Assembly: GCA_029560585.1 (NCBI GenBank)
Contig: JAKQKQ010000092.1
Span: 32,233 to 96,232 of the forward strand
Reading direction: 5' to 3'
Length of the DNA: 64,000 bases
Origin: Verrucomicrobiota bacterium
Lineage (GTDB): Bacteria; Verrucomicrobiota; Verrucomicrobiia; JADLBR01
A program made the position numbers and the translations under genes. Shown piece by piece: positions 44,802-54,035 of this stretch; positions within the stretch are counted from its first letter, which is position 1; each line of letters opens with the position of its first letter. Under the pieces are notes generated by a model. The model saw only the letters and a program-made list of their open reading frames with translations, ran no database searches and had not been told where the DNA came from.

Positions 44802-44914
44802 CTCACCACCTCCTGTTGAGCGGGAAGTCACGCGAGCGTCATCATAACCTGATGACCGCGCGAATTCCATCCCCGAATGTCGGCGGGACGCCTCCGGCGA
44901 AGGTCACACGACCT

Positions 44915-44936
44915 CTGGCAGCCCATTGAAAAACCC
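44915..44936 (+). repeat. Dispersed repeat motif, copy B
   Basis: CTGGCAGCCCATTGAAAAAC recurs as CTGACAGCCCGTTGAAAAAG at 32518-32537 and, reversed, around 50130-50150. It looks like the end sequence of a non-coding mobile or REP-like element. The region 44937-45039 after it has no gene and no other feature I can name. Confidence 0.4.
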
Positions 44937-45039
44937 GCCCCCCACACCATCGCGACGGGCGTTGGAGGGACTCCGTCCTGAGTCTGTCTCAATACCCGAT
45001 CGTCCCAGGGGGCGAGGCACTTCGATGGATGCGCCAGTT

Positions 45040-45139
45040 TTTGGAGTGCGGCAGCACCGCTGCCGCTTTCCGCGACCGGCGGAGCCGGTCCGTCGCTGCG
45101 CGAAGTCCCAAAGCGGTGGCGTCGCCATCGCGCTCCAAA
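45040..45139. repeat. Palindromic (MITE/REP-like) element
   Basis: Two imperfect 30-base inverted arms, 45040-45069 (TTTGGAGTGCGGCAGCACCG, ending GCTGCCGCTTT) and 45110-45139 (AAAGCGGTGGCGTCGCCATC, ending GCGCTCCAAA), flank a 40-base loop that contains a perfect small hairpin ACCGGC GGA GCCGGT. Sequences of the form GGAGTGCGGCAGC...GCTGCCGC are recurrent in verrucomicrobial genomes. It lies in the 553-base gap between the SDR gene and the oppositely directed glycosidase-like gene; apart from this element, copy B and the ribosome binding site at 45345-45354, nothing else is recognisable in the gap. Confidence 0.6.
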
Positions 45140-45354
45140 GGAAGGATCCCGCCACGAGCCTTGCCTGCACTTTATCCTACGCCAGGCGGCCTGCTGCGAA
45201 CTCTGGCCCGAATTTTGAGACAGGCTCTCCTTGCCGTCCGCAATCCACCCGCACGCGGGGCGCCGAGAATGAACTCAGAAGTCTGAATCGACCTTGGAAT
45301 CCGCGCTCGATCCGGCCTAGGCTCGCCCCCAGGTCACACCCGTCGGAGAATCCC

Positions 45355-47238
45355 ATGCGCCAGCCTCATTTGAACATCACACTCCTGATCTCGCTCGCCG
45401 CCGCCGCGGTTTCTGCCGCGGGCTCCCCCGCCCCGGCACTCAAGCACTCGGACGTGATCTTCATGGGGACCAGGGAGAAATCCATCTACGAGATCTACGG
45501 CGCGACCGTCGTGAGCTGGGGCGGCCACGCCCGAGGGGAGGATCCCAAGGCGGTCGGGGAGTTCGCCGCCCGCGTCAAGGACGCGCACGACCTCGGAATG
45601 CGCTATTGCGCGGGCGCGGCCTTCCGCACGGCCTTTGCCGGGATGATGGATTTCGACCCGAACTGGCGGGACAGCCTCTGCCTGAACATCGAGGGCAAGC
45701 CGATCACCGTCCCGTGGCTCTGGGACCACAAGCACAAGAAGAGCGGCGAGCCCGCCTATTGGTTCTGCACCAGCGCGCCGGGGTACCGAAAGTTCCTGAA
45801 ATCCCAGATCATGCTCGGGATGAAGGCGGACGTCGAGGGGCTGCACATCGACGACTACAACGGCACCGCGGGAACGGAGTATCACGGGTGCTGTTTCTGC
45901 CAGTACTGCATGAGGGCCTTTGCCGAGTTCGCGAAGAGCGAGATCCCCGCCGGCCGCCTCAGGGCATGCGGCATCGCCAGCGCGGGAGGTTTCGACTATG
46001 GCGCGTTCCTCAAATCCAAGGGCATATCGACCGTGGAGGCGTTCAAGAGAATCCTCGGGGACCCCGCGTTCCTCGGCCCCGACTATGTCACATTCATGTA
46101 TCACCACGCGGCCGCATTCGTTGGCGAGGCCAGGCGCTACGGCGAGGAACTGGCCGGCCATCCGCTGCTGCTGTGCGTCAACTCCAGCGCTTCCGATCCG
46201 AAGAGCCTCATCATCGCGCCACAGTTGACCTATTTCTGCGGCGAGGTCGGCCATGGCTGCGAGCGGCCGCCCTGGGGCCCGCGGGCCAATGCGGATCTGG
46301 GACCGGTGTGGACCTTCAAGCTCGCCAACGCGGTTGGCCGATTCCAGGCGTGCACCGGCTCGGGCGGCGACTGGGCGCACGTCGACGCGAGCAAGAAGCC
46401 CGGCCTTGTGCGCACGTGGATCGCACAGGATTACGCCTTCGGCCACGCGCTCATGGCCCCGCACCGGCAATGGGCCTACACGAAAGAGAAAGGCACGCAT
46501 TGGTACCAGAGCCAGCCGGAGGATTATGCGCACATCTATCGGTTCATTCGTCGGAACGCGGATCTCTTCGATGGATACGAAGATGTCGCGCTGGTCGGCC
46601 TCCTCTATGACAACGCCGCGGCCCGCAAGAGCACCCGTGACATGCGCGAGGCGTGCCTCTGGCTGGCGCGAAACAACGTCCCCTTCGAGCTCGCCCTGGC
46701 GGGCGACGACTGGCTCGACGCACGCCTCACGCCAGTGCAGCTCGCGAAGTACCGCGCGCTGGTCGTCGCCCAGCCTGCGATGCTGGACGGTGAACAGAAG
46801 AGGGCCGTGGAGCAGGTCGCAGCCGCGAAAAGGCTGGTTCCCTGGGATCCCAAAACGGGCCTGGATGCGACCGCACTGGAGAAACTGATCCCGCGGCAGA
46901 TCGTTTTCGGCGCTGCCGAGAATATCGTCGCGGTGCCGCGCACCGTGCCCGGGCGACCGGACGCCCCGGCGGTATTGCATCTCCTCAACCGGAATTACGA
47001 CGAGCCATCCGATTCAATGAAGCGGCTCCGCGGCGTCAAGGTGGAACTCGAACGCGCGCTCTTTGGCGACCGCAGCTTCTCGAAGGCCACGCTCTATGCC
47101 CCGCCCCTCGCGCTCGACCCCAAAAATCCTGGTGTGAGCCAGCCCGTGTCGCTGAAGCTGGAACGTTCCGCCACCGGCCTAACACTGACGATCCCCGAAC
47201 TGGATCTCTGGGGCATCGTGAAATTCGAGACCCAATAG
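45355..47238 (+). CDS. Exported putative glycosidase (TIM-barrel, hypothetical glycosyl hydrolase type)
   Basis: A 627-residue exported protein. Residues 1-22 form a signal peptide (MRQPHLNITLLISLAAAAVS). The main domain resembles the 'hypothetical glycosyl hydrolase' barrels: AAFRTAFAGMMDFDPNWRDS, VEGLHIDDYNGTAGTEYHGC with catalytic-type Asp residues, the cysteine cluster CCFCQYCMRAF, and GGDWAHVDASKKPG later. From about residue 400 a flavodoxin-like beta-galactosidase-trimerisation-type domain is likely (VALVGLLYDNAAARKSTRDM, YRALVVAQPAMLDGEQKRAV), then a short beta domain ending LDLWGIVKFETQ. Substrate unknown. CGGAGAATCCC precedes ATG 45355, which settles the start although the frame is open from 44926. 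The gene ends in TAG. Confidence 0.78.
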   Translation: MRQPHLNITLLISLAAAAVSAAGSPAPALKHSDVIFMGTREKSIYEIYGATVVSWGGHARGEDPKAVGEFAARVKDAHDLGMRYCAGAAFRTAFAGMMDFDPNWRDSLCLNIEGKPITVPWLWDHKHKKSGEPAYWFCTSAPGYRKFLKSQIMLGMKADVEGLHIDDYNGTAGTEYHGCCFCQYCMRAFAEFAKSEIPAGRLRACGIASAGGFDYGAFLKSKGISTVEAFKRILGDPAFLGPDYVTFMYHHAAAFVGEARRYGEELAGHPLLLCVNSSASDPKSLIIAPQLTYFCGEVGHGCERPPWGPRANADLGPVWTFKLANAVGRFQACTGSGGDWAHVDASKKPGLVRTWIAQDYAFGHALMAPHRQWAYTKEKGTHWYQSQPEDYAHIYRFIRRNADLFDGYEDVALVGLLYDNAAARKSTRDMREACLWLARNNVPFELALAGDDWLDARLTPVQLAKYRALVVAQPAMLDGEQKRAVEQVAAAKRLVPWDPKTGLDATALEKLIPRQIVFGAAENIVAVPRTVPGRPDAPAVLHLLNRNYDEPSDSMKRLRGVKVELERALFGDRSFSKATLYAPPLALDPKNPGVSQPVSLKLERSATGLTLTIPELDLWGIVKFETQ

Positions 47239-47443
47239 GTCCGAGATATCGTGCCCCTCTGGCACCCTCTAAGGGCAGCAGAGGCAACTTCCCGCCACGG
47301 TTTAACGGGGCATCTGGTGAACATGCCCGACTGCCGCGCGATGAACGGCGCGCCCGCGCCAGCATCGCGGCGGGACCGCGCGTCTTGCTCCGGACGTGGG
47401 AAAAGATATAAGAAGGGAGCAGGACCCATTGTTACGTGACGCG

Positions 47444-48535
47444 ATGAAACTATCCCTTCGATCCTGGCTCTTCCTCGGCGTTATTCTGGCTGGCACAGCC
47501 AGCCAGGCCACGGTGGAACGACTGGGCTTTCGCAACTCGCCGCAAAAAGACATTGTGCCGCCAACAAACATCGTCGATGGCACATGGATCATCGTGGGCA
47601 ACGGCGAGAAAGCTGGGGCCCGCGTGGCCCGCGACACCGATCAGCCATACAAGGGGCAACCCGTCTATCGTTTCAGCGCCGCCGATCACTCCGTGAATCG
47701 TATCGAGTTTTGCGAGGTGTTCGGCACCTCGGAAAACCTCGATGGCCTTTCCCCCGCTTTGATCTCCAACGCGCTGGCCGTCGGTGCCGCATACCTCAAC
47801 ACGGACACGGGCAGGTACGGCGACACCGTGACCTACGAGTGGTCCACGCGGTTTCCGAAACCGATGGGATCGCAGAGCCAGGGTATTTTCGCTTAGTGGC
47901 ACGGTCGCCCCGACCGCACCTTAATCAACGACGGCAATGCGCTGCGCCTGCTTTCGGGCGCTGAAATGGTCGCTTTGCTCAAGACCCTCGAGTTCAAAGA
48001 GGACGGTTGGGGCTATGATCGGTCGACCGGTAAGAGAACCGATTGCCGGTTGGACGGCGGCGCAGGCGGGCCCATCGGCGCCTTCAAAATCGGCGAAAAC
48101 CACCTCTATTTGATCGTCCGCTCGGACGCGTCGCGGCTGTCAACAGCCGATCACAGGCAGAAGCCCAAGCCATCCCATGAGATCGGCCATCGCATCAAAG
48201 AGGGCGTGAAAGAGGCCTCGCTGGTGTGGAAGCTTCCACTGTCGCAAGTACCCGTGAACGAATGGATCGATTTCAAGGTCCGCATCCACTACTCCGAATA
48301 TGCCGCCGATGATGACAGGGCACTGACCTCGGGGTCGGCAACCGTGTGGATGAATGGCGAGCAAGTCGCGGACTGGCAGGGCAACATCGGCAAGTACGAC
48401 ATCCAAGGCCCCTATTTCAAATTCGGCATCTACAAGCCCGGGGAGACCGGATTCGAAGTCGATCACGCCGCTTACCGGCGCACCATCGAGCGGACCCGAA
48501 AGAGCCCACTGGTTCCGGATCCGTTGAAGCAGTAA
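47444..48535 (+). pseudogene. Heparin-lyase-I-like polysaccharide lyase gene interrupted by an in-frame TAG
   Basis: Two adjacent parts of one protein lie in a single frame, split only by TAG at 47894-47896. Part one has a signal peptide (MKLSLRSWLFLGVILAGTAS), RVARDTDQPYKGQPVYRF and YEWSTRFPKPMGSQSQGIFA. After the stop the frame continues WHGRPDRTLINDGNALRLLS, VNEWIDFKVRIHYSEY, ATVWMNGEQVADWQGN and GPYFKFGIYKPGETGFEVDH, all typical of the PF14099-like polysaccharide lyase fold. The family normally has Gln before the WHG block, so CAG to TAG (one C to T change) explains the break. Read through, the protein would be 363 residues. It is either a fresh pseudogene, a sequencing error, or suppressed. 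Confidence 0.75.
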
Positions 48536-48606
48536 GCGATGCACCATGCGCCGCCACCGGGCGCCGAGCACGGGTGATCGTCACCGCCGCCCACCGGCGC
48601 CACCTT

Positions 48607-49944
48607 TCACGGGCCGGATGGCGCAGACGTCTGGGCGGGATCCCGGAATGGCGCGGGTCCGGGCGCGGGGCCGCTCAGAATCCGGTTGTTCTCGACCGTG
48701 AGATCGTAGGCCCCATGTGGGCCGCCCGCGTTCCGGACCACCACGATCGGATTGGCGACGGATCTTGTCAGCCTATCATTGTCGTAAGAAGTGTTGTCCC
48801 GGATGATGCAGTCGTGGCTGCCGTGTCCCACGGTCTTGGCCCGATCCAAATGGATGCAGGCGGGGTAATCCGCCCTCCCCGTCGGATTCCACCAACCCTC
48901 GCCGATCCCCTTGCCGATGCCCACGAAAACGTTGCCCTCGACAGTGCAGTTGGAGGTCGGTTCGTCGTTGCCCGGGGCCAGGGCGATCCCCATGGCGCCG
49001 GCGCACTTGATCCAGTTGTCCACGAGCCTCTGTTTGGTCGCGAAATGGGCCAGTTTGATGCCGTGCGACTGGCAATTCTCGATGACGTTCCCGCGGATCA
49101 AAGCCCCGTTAGTTCTGTTTGAGTCGATCCCTTGGCCGGTGTGCTTGATCCAATTGTACTGGATCACGGCATTGGTCGACGCAACGACCTGGATCGCGCT
49201 GCCCTGAAAGTATCGCTGGTAGCGGGGCGGCGGGGGGGCCGTCATGATCGCGATGTGGGCATCGGTCTCGTAGACACTGTTGGACTCCACGATCACGTCT
49301 CGCGAATGGCTGAAGGTTATCCCAGAACCATACACCTGCCACGCCATGGGCGGATCGCCCCGAGCCGTGCCCTCGGGCGCCTCCCAGATCAGCCGCGTGT
49401 TGTCCACCGCCTCGCAGCGACGGACGGCGCAGTCGCTTGTGTGCCGAAACGACAGGGCCGGGGCGCGCGAGCGCCTGTTGACGACCCGGATGTCCTCCAA
49501 CCGGACCCGACGGGGCTCATCCGTCGGAGGATTTCGCGCATAGACGTGGATGGCCTCGTTCTTGGAGTCCCCAACCGCGCCGCAGTCGATCCCGAAATTG
49601 TCGAGGGAAACGTCATGCTGCCCCTCAATTCGGAATGCGACGATATCGGCCCCCAACTGGAATATCGTGGCGGTCTTCCCCGCGCCATGAATCCTGCGCT
49701 CGCTGGGCACGTAAACAGTGGCGTCCAACAGGTACTTGCCCGGAGGGAATTGGAGATCCGAGTGCTCTCTAAGCGCGGCCCTGATGGCCGCCGAGTCGCT
49801 CGCGCTGTCGTCGGGCACGATGCTGAGTGTCGTGACATCGACCGGTGCCGCGCCGGCGCCAGACGACAGCACGAAGCCGACCGCCAGCGAGTGGAACCAA
49901 CGGCGTGAGACGGTTTCCAATCGCGATCTCACCGCGCCTGTCAT
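48607..49944 (-). CDS. Exported right-handed beta-helix protein
   Basis: A 445-residue exported protein. The signal region is basic then hydrophobic (SRRWFHSLAVGFVLSSGAGA). Residues about 40-400 show beta-helix features of pectate-lyase/epimerase-like proteins: SAAIRAALREHSDLQFPPGK, ATVYVPSERRIHGAGK, many short N-x-I/V turns such as CTVEGNVFVGIGKGIG, TNAVIQYNWIKHTGQGIDS, ALIRGNVIENCQSHGIKLAH and YDLTVENNRILSG. No catalytic signature stands out, so it may be a polysaccharide lyase, epimerase or binding protein. ATG 49944 begins the leader; the frame upstream to 50391 overlaps a dispersed repeat and is disregarded. It converges with the lyase pseudogene. Confidence 0.78.
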   Translation of the reverse strand: MTGAVRSRLETVSRRWFHSLAVGFVLSSGAGAAPVDVTTLSIVPDDSASDSAAIRAALREHSDLQFPPGKYLLDATVYVPSERRIHGAGKTATIFQLGADIVAFRIEGQHDVSLDNFGIDCGAVGDSKNEAIHVYARNPPTDEPRRVRLEDIRVVNRRSRAPALSFRHTSDCAVRRCEAVDNTRLIWEAPEGTARGDPPMAWQVYGSGITFSHSRDVIVESNSVYETDAHIAIMTAPPPPRYQRYFQGSAIQVVASTNAVIQYNWIKHTGQGIDSNRTNGALIRGNVIENCQSHGIKLAHFATKQRLVDNWIKCAGAMGIALAPGNDEPTSNCTVEGNVFVGIGKGIGEGWWNPTGRADYPACIHLDRAKTVGHGSHDCIIRDNTSYDNDRLTRSVANPIVVVRNAGGPHGAYDLTVENNRILSGPAPGPAPFRDPAQTSAPSGP

Positions 49945-50411
49945 GTCGCCATACGACAAAGGCGTGCTTGCGTCCGCCCTGCGGGAGAATCCCCCTGATG
50001 GCGTGCGTGGCCCGATTCCGACGGGAGGGCCCGCGGCCTCGCGGGCCGCGCATGACAGGTGACTTTCGTTTCCCAATGGGACGCGGACGCCGGGGCCGAC
50101 GTCCCTTCCATACCCAACGCGGCTGTCGTGTGGGTTTTTCAACGGCATCCTAGGATAGCGTCCGAACCGACGCAGCTCGAGCGAGAATGCGCGCCGCAGA
50201 CCGCACGATGGGCACGATGCCAGAGCCCCACCCCGCCGCCCATGGATTTCCCCCCCGGGCGCTACCGTCGCCAGCCCCTGCCCCATGGCCATCACGAAGC
50301 CTTGGACTTGAGGCCGCACGCCGATGGGGCATGGTATGTGGTGATCGCGGTGCATGAAGCGGCTGTGCCTGTCGTCGGGGTTCTTCCCCAAAATGAGGAC
50401 TTCATATCAGG
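49945..50411. other. Intergenic region containing dispersed repeat copy C
   Basis: This 467-base stretch separates the divergent beta-helix and small membrane protein genes. 49997-50036 (GATGGCGTGCGTGGCCCGAT then TCCGACGGGAGGGCCCGCGG) repeats 32555-32594 with three mismatches, and GGGTTTTTCAACGGCATCCT at 50132-50151 is the reverse of the CCGTTGAAAAA motif of copies A and B. A short palindrome CCCGCGGCCTCGCGGG follows the first block (50030-50045). 50152-50411 has nothing recognisable, though it should hold the promoter of the gene starting at 50412. Confidence 0.45.
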
Positions 50412-50852
50412 ATGAGAGTTCGTGTCCCCAAACCTGCGGTTCCCCGGTCCTGGCTCGCCGTTATCGCCGGCCTGCTTTGGTTTGCCGTGGGCCTCATGTT
50501 GGACGTGCGCGCCGTGGTCTGGATCCGTGAATTGCGCCCCTTGGCCTCCGTGCTAGCGCTGGCGGCGGGACTCTGCTTCGGCCTGGTAATGTTCCTGCTC
50601 GTCTTGACCCGCATCGCCAGAAAAAACCTGAGGCGCCTGGCCTCGCTGCCCGACCAGCCGTGCCTGTTCGCCTTTCAGGGTTGGCACAGTTATCTCATCA
50701 TCGCGTTCATGGTGACGCTCGGTATCGCGCTCCGTCATTCATCCTTACCGCACGCTGTCCTGGCCGCTACGTACCTTGGCGTGGGCACTGCCCTCATCAT
50801 GGCGAGTCTATTAGTTTACGGGGATTTCTGCATTCGCCGCCGAGCCAGTTGA
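50412..50852 (+). CDS. Small membrane protein of unknown function
   Basis: A 146-residue inner-membrane protein with about four transmembrane segments: WLAVIAGLLWFAVGLMLDV, LASVLALAAGLCFGLVMFLL, SYLIIAFMVTLGIALRHSSL and AVLAATYLGVGTALIMASLL. The opening MRVRVPKPAVPRSWLAVIAG followed by LLWxxVGLML is found in a widespread group of uncharacterised membrane proteins; no function is known. It ends FCIRRRAS in a basic cytosolic tail. ATG 50412 overlaps GGATGAGAGTT, with AGGA close upstream. It has no same-strand partner. Confidence 0.75.
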   Translation: MRVRVPKPAVPRSWLAVIAGLLWFAVGLMLDVRAVVWIRELRPLASVLALAAGLCFGLVMFLLVLTRIARKNLRRLASLPDQPCLFAFQGWHSYLIIAFMVTLGIALRHSSLPHAVLAATYLGVGTALIMASLLVYGDFCIRRRAS

Positions 50853-51014
50853 TGTTTCGCGGCGAATTGGGCGTTTGTCCCCCGCCCGACGGAATCCATA
50901 TCTCTGTCACTCTTCGGCACTGGTGCAAGGGGGACACCACCAAAGACAAGGAATCGGAAATCGGACTCGTTTTGCACGGAAGTGGCCACGATCGATCCGT
51001 TCTGGGCCCGGTCC

Positions 51015-54000
51015 TCAGTATCCAAGCCCCCGGAGAGTCGTCTCAAAATCTGCCGGCAGGGGCGCGGGAGGCTCCTTGGTTGTCGTGGCGGCGTAGGCCA
51101 TCAAATTGAGCAACAGCCGATCCGCCGCAGGGTGCCTGTCCACATGATCAAGGAGGTTGAATGTATTCAGTAGGATCTTGCCCGATCCAAAAGGATAAGC
51201 GCCAAGCATGACTCCGGAGGCATAGCCGTCGGGCCGACTGGAATGGCATATGGCAAACGCCGCGGCGGCAACGTCCTGCGGCGTGTCCTGCCCTTCGAAA
51301 AAGCGGTTGCTGATCAGAGGACCGTAGTAATCCCAATCCATGATGCCTTTCGGTGCCAGCCCGGAAAAAAGGACGTGTTGCCTGGCCACGCATTCCTTGT
51401 GGTAGAGCCAGTCGGAGAATTGGGTGAGACGTCCCTTGTTCCTAAACGGCAACCAGCCCACGGGATCGTTACCCTTCCGGAATACCCCTGGGTCAAGGAA
51501 AACGACGGTGCTCCCTTGGGCAATGCGCCGCAAGACATCGGACCAGAACGCGGGCGTTACCGAAAAGGACGCTGCGCTGCCCACGAGAATGACTGAGCGC
51601 GCATCGCGGCCGACCTGTTCCAACGGCGCGATGGTGACCCCATGGGACGTCAGCCAATCCCGCGCACGGGCATCCACCCCAATGCTCACCACCGCCAGCG
51701 GCGCTTCGGCCTTCGGCCGATCGCTCACCCGGAACATCAATCTGCCGGCGGCTGGCGCGCCCCCTCGTTGCAGCGTGGCGGCAAAGGTGTATTGGCCCGC
51801 CGGGCCCGGAAGGGTGACCTCGGCCGTGAACACAGGAATGGCCAAGGGGCCAAATTCCCCATCGGGTGGTTGAGGAATTACCAGTTCCAGCTTCTTCTCC
51901 CATGCGACCCCATTGGGCCCCAGGACGCGGAACCAAGCCGGATAGGCGTTCGGCGCAAGCGCGTTCTCATTCGCAAGCACTGCCTCCAGCTTTATCGGCC
52001 GCCCGACATACCCGTGCATGGGCGAGGCGAACAGACACCAGCGCAGCGGGGCCCAGCCCTCCTGCAGTGTGTCCATGATCCCTGGTTTGAACTCGCGCCA
52101 GAAAGTCCACAGCCCCTCACCCGTGTATCCATGATCCAGCAGGCCGGTGAGGTTATAGCCGCAAATCCTGGGATTCGAACGGATCAGGCTGAAGCCCAGT
52201 TGCCTCTGGCGACAATGCATCTGCTGGCTGGCACGGAGCATCTCCTCGGGAAATGCGTAGACCCCGTCCATCCCCAGCCGCATCCAATCGGCCTCGAGTC
52301 TCTTTTCGGTCTGCTGGAAATACTTGAAGTCCTCCCATTCCGGATTGGCGTCGTTCTGTTCGTAGTAACGCAGCTCGCGTATGGCATTCATCAGACTGCC
52401 GATGCCGTACTCGGACAGAAACACCGGCTTGCTTTCCGCACCCAGTTTTCGGATGCCCGCCTCGATGGCCGGCGTGTGCGGTGTTGACGGATAGACATGG
52501 GCGTCGCCCGCACCTTCGAAATAGCCTCCCCAGGGTCCCTTCGGGGCGGTGCCTTCGTATTCGGGATTCTCCGCACCCCACACGTGCTCCCATTTTGATC
52601 CGCCAGGATTGCAGACCGACCCAACTCTGTATTGGCCATCCCATCGGCCGCTCTGCTGGATCACGAGGCGCGAGTCGTCGATCGATCGCAACAGATCTAG
52701 GCTGGCCACCGCATGCCGCGTCATCGGTCCGTCCTTCATCTCGTTCACCAGTCCGAAAATGACCACGCTCGGATGATTTCGGTCGCGCATCACCATCTCC
52801 CGGAGGTTGGCGTCAAATCGCTCCACCATTTTGGGAGACTCCGCAAGGAGCCAGGAGGCCATGTTCTCTTCGTACACCATCAGGCCTATTTCATCGCAGA
52901 GATCGAGCTGGTAGGGATGCGCCACGCCCGCGATGAACCGAACCGTGTTAAAGCCACAGGCCTTCATGTAGAGCAAATCCTTGCGCAGCAAATCCGGCGC
53001 GCCGGGCGGGGGCAGAATAGCGCCAACAGGGCAGTGGTTGCCGGTGTGGGCACTTTTCAGAAAGAGACGCTTTCCATTCAGCTGGAAGTAGCCCTTCTCG
53101 ACCCGCAGTTCTCGGAATCCAAAACGCGTGACATTCTCGTGAACGTCGTGGCTCCTCCCGGTCACCAGGCGGACAGTCAGGTGATAGAGAAAAGGATCCT
53201 CGGGCCGCCACAGACGGTGGTTTTCCACGTTCAAACGGCACTCCGCCATACCCATCCCCGGAGCAATCTTCTGGCCAAAAGACGCGGCGGCGATGGGTTC
53301 GTTGGCCGAGGCGCTGGTGACGACCAATTGAATCTGCCCTGGAATGGACGAAAGACTGGAGTTAGTAACGGCCACCGCCACCCGTACCTCCCCGTTCTTC
53401 CAGTCCGGTCGCACGTGCACGTTGTCGATCCATGCGGCAGGAACCCAGAGAACCTCCACAGGTTCCGTAATTCCGCCACTGTTGTATGAACCACCGACGC
53501 GAATGCCAGCCGGCGCCTTGTTCCGATGCGGCGTCTCCGCCAAAATGATTCCATCGATCGGGTCGGCTTTTGGATTTAGTACGCGCACCGCCAGCCGATT
53601 TGCCATGGCTGGCTTAATCGCGCTTGTGACGTCCAACGTGAAGGGTGTCTCACCACCCTCATGGCCTCCCACGAAAATGTCGTTGACCCAGACGTGGGCT
53701 AGATAATCAACCGAATGGAACCGGAGCAGGCAACGTCCCCTTGGATAACGTTGCGCGGGCGCGGCGAACATGTGCCAATACCAGGCCACACCGTGGTAGG
53801 CCGGCAATGCCTCCTGGAGAATGCCGGGCACGCGAGTTGGCCTGGCCTCGGATGTCGGACCTTTCCACCATGCCTGGTCACGTCCGACGTTGTCCGGATC
53901 CGCCGCCACGTGCCAGCCATCCCCTTCAAGCGACAGGACGGAGGAAGACCAGGTTTGGCGTTTGGTGCACCCCACGCCCAAAATCGCTGCCGTGAGTCCG

Positions 54001-54035
54001 ATGCCGACCAAGATTCCGATGTGTCTGATGTTCAT
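51015..54035 (-). CDS. GH2-like (beta-galactosidase/beta-mannosidase type) lipoprotein
   Basis: A 1006-residue glycosidase. MNIRHIGILVGIGLTAAILG followed by VGC is a lipoprotein signal with Cys at about residue 23, so the enzyme is tethered to a membrane. GH2 order is complete: sugar-binding jelly roll (LLRFHSVDYLAHVWVNDIFV), immunoglobulin-like domain, then the barrel with GKRLFLKSAHTGNH, LLRKDLLYMKACGFNTVRF, DRNHPSVVIFGLVNEMKDGP (acid/base Glu in the NE pair) and SKPVFLSEYGIGSLMNAIRE (nucleophile Glu). The last 250 residues form a further domain with a Rossmann-like ARSVILVGSAASFSV. Activity may be beta-galactosidase, beta-mannosidase or beta-glucuronidase. ATG 54035 begins the lipobox leader; the frame is open to 54200. 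Confidence 0.85.
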   Translation of the reverse strand: MNIRHIGILVGIGLTAAILGVGCTKRQTWSSSVLSLEGDGWHVAADPDNVGRDQAWWKGPTSEARPTRVPGILQEALPAYHGVAWYWHMFAAPAQRYPRGRCLLRFHSVDYLAHVWVNDIFVGGHEGGETPFTLDVTSAIKPAMANRLAVRVLNPKADPIDGIILAETPHRNKAPAGIRVGGSYNSGGITEPVEVLWVPAAWIDNVHVRPDWKNGEVRVAVAVTNSSLSSIPGQIQLVVTSASANEPIAAASFGQKIAPGMGMAECRLNVENHRLWRPEDPFLYHLTVRLVTGRSHDVHENVTRFGFRELRVEKGYFQLNGKRLFLKSAHTGNHCPVGAILPPPGAPDLLRKDLLYMKACGFNTVRFIAGVAHPYQLDLCDEIGLMVYEENMASWLLAESPKMVERFDANLREMVMRDRNHPSVVIFGLVNEMKDGPMTRHAVASLDLLRSIDDSRLVIQQSGRWDGQYRVGSVCNPGGSKWEHVWGAENPEYEGTAPKGPWGGYFEGAGDAHVYPSTPHTPAIEAGIRKLGAESKPVFLSEYGIGSLMNAIRELRYYEQNDANPEWEDFKYFQQTEKRLEADWMRLGMDGVYAFPEEMLRASQQMHCRQRQLGFSLIRSNPRICGYNLTGLLDHGYTGEGLWTFWREFKPGIMDTLQEGWAPLRWCLFASPMHGYVGRPIKLEAVLANENALAPNAYPAWFRVLGPNGVAWEKKLELVIPQPPDGEFGPLAIPVFTAEVTLPGPAGQYTFAATLQRGGAPAAGRLMFRVSDRPKAEAPLAVVSIGVDARARDWLTSHGVTIAPLEQVGRDARSVILVGSAASFSVTPAFWSDVLRRIAQGSTVVFLDPGVFRKGNDPVGWLPFRNKGRLTQFSDWLYHKECVARQHVLFSGLAPKGIMDWDYYGPLISNRFFEGQDTPQDVAAAAFAICHSSRPDGYASGVMLGAYPFGSGKILLNTFNLLDHVDRHPAADRLLLNLMAYAATTTKEPPAPLPADFETTLRGLGY

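Noticed and set aside
47894..47896. Genome-wide recoding of TAG as an amino acid
   Set aside because: Two decayed genes carry in-frame TAG, but TAG is used as an ordinary terminator at 23827-23829 and 47236-47238, and other remnants are broken by deletions rather than TAG, so recoding is unnecessary.
48607..49944. Beta-helix protein as an alginate or mannuronan C5-epimerase
   Set aside because: The helix is plausible but no catalytic signature of that family could be identified, so only the fold is reported.
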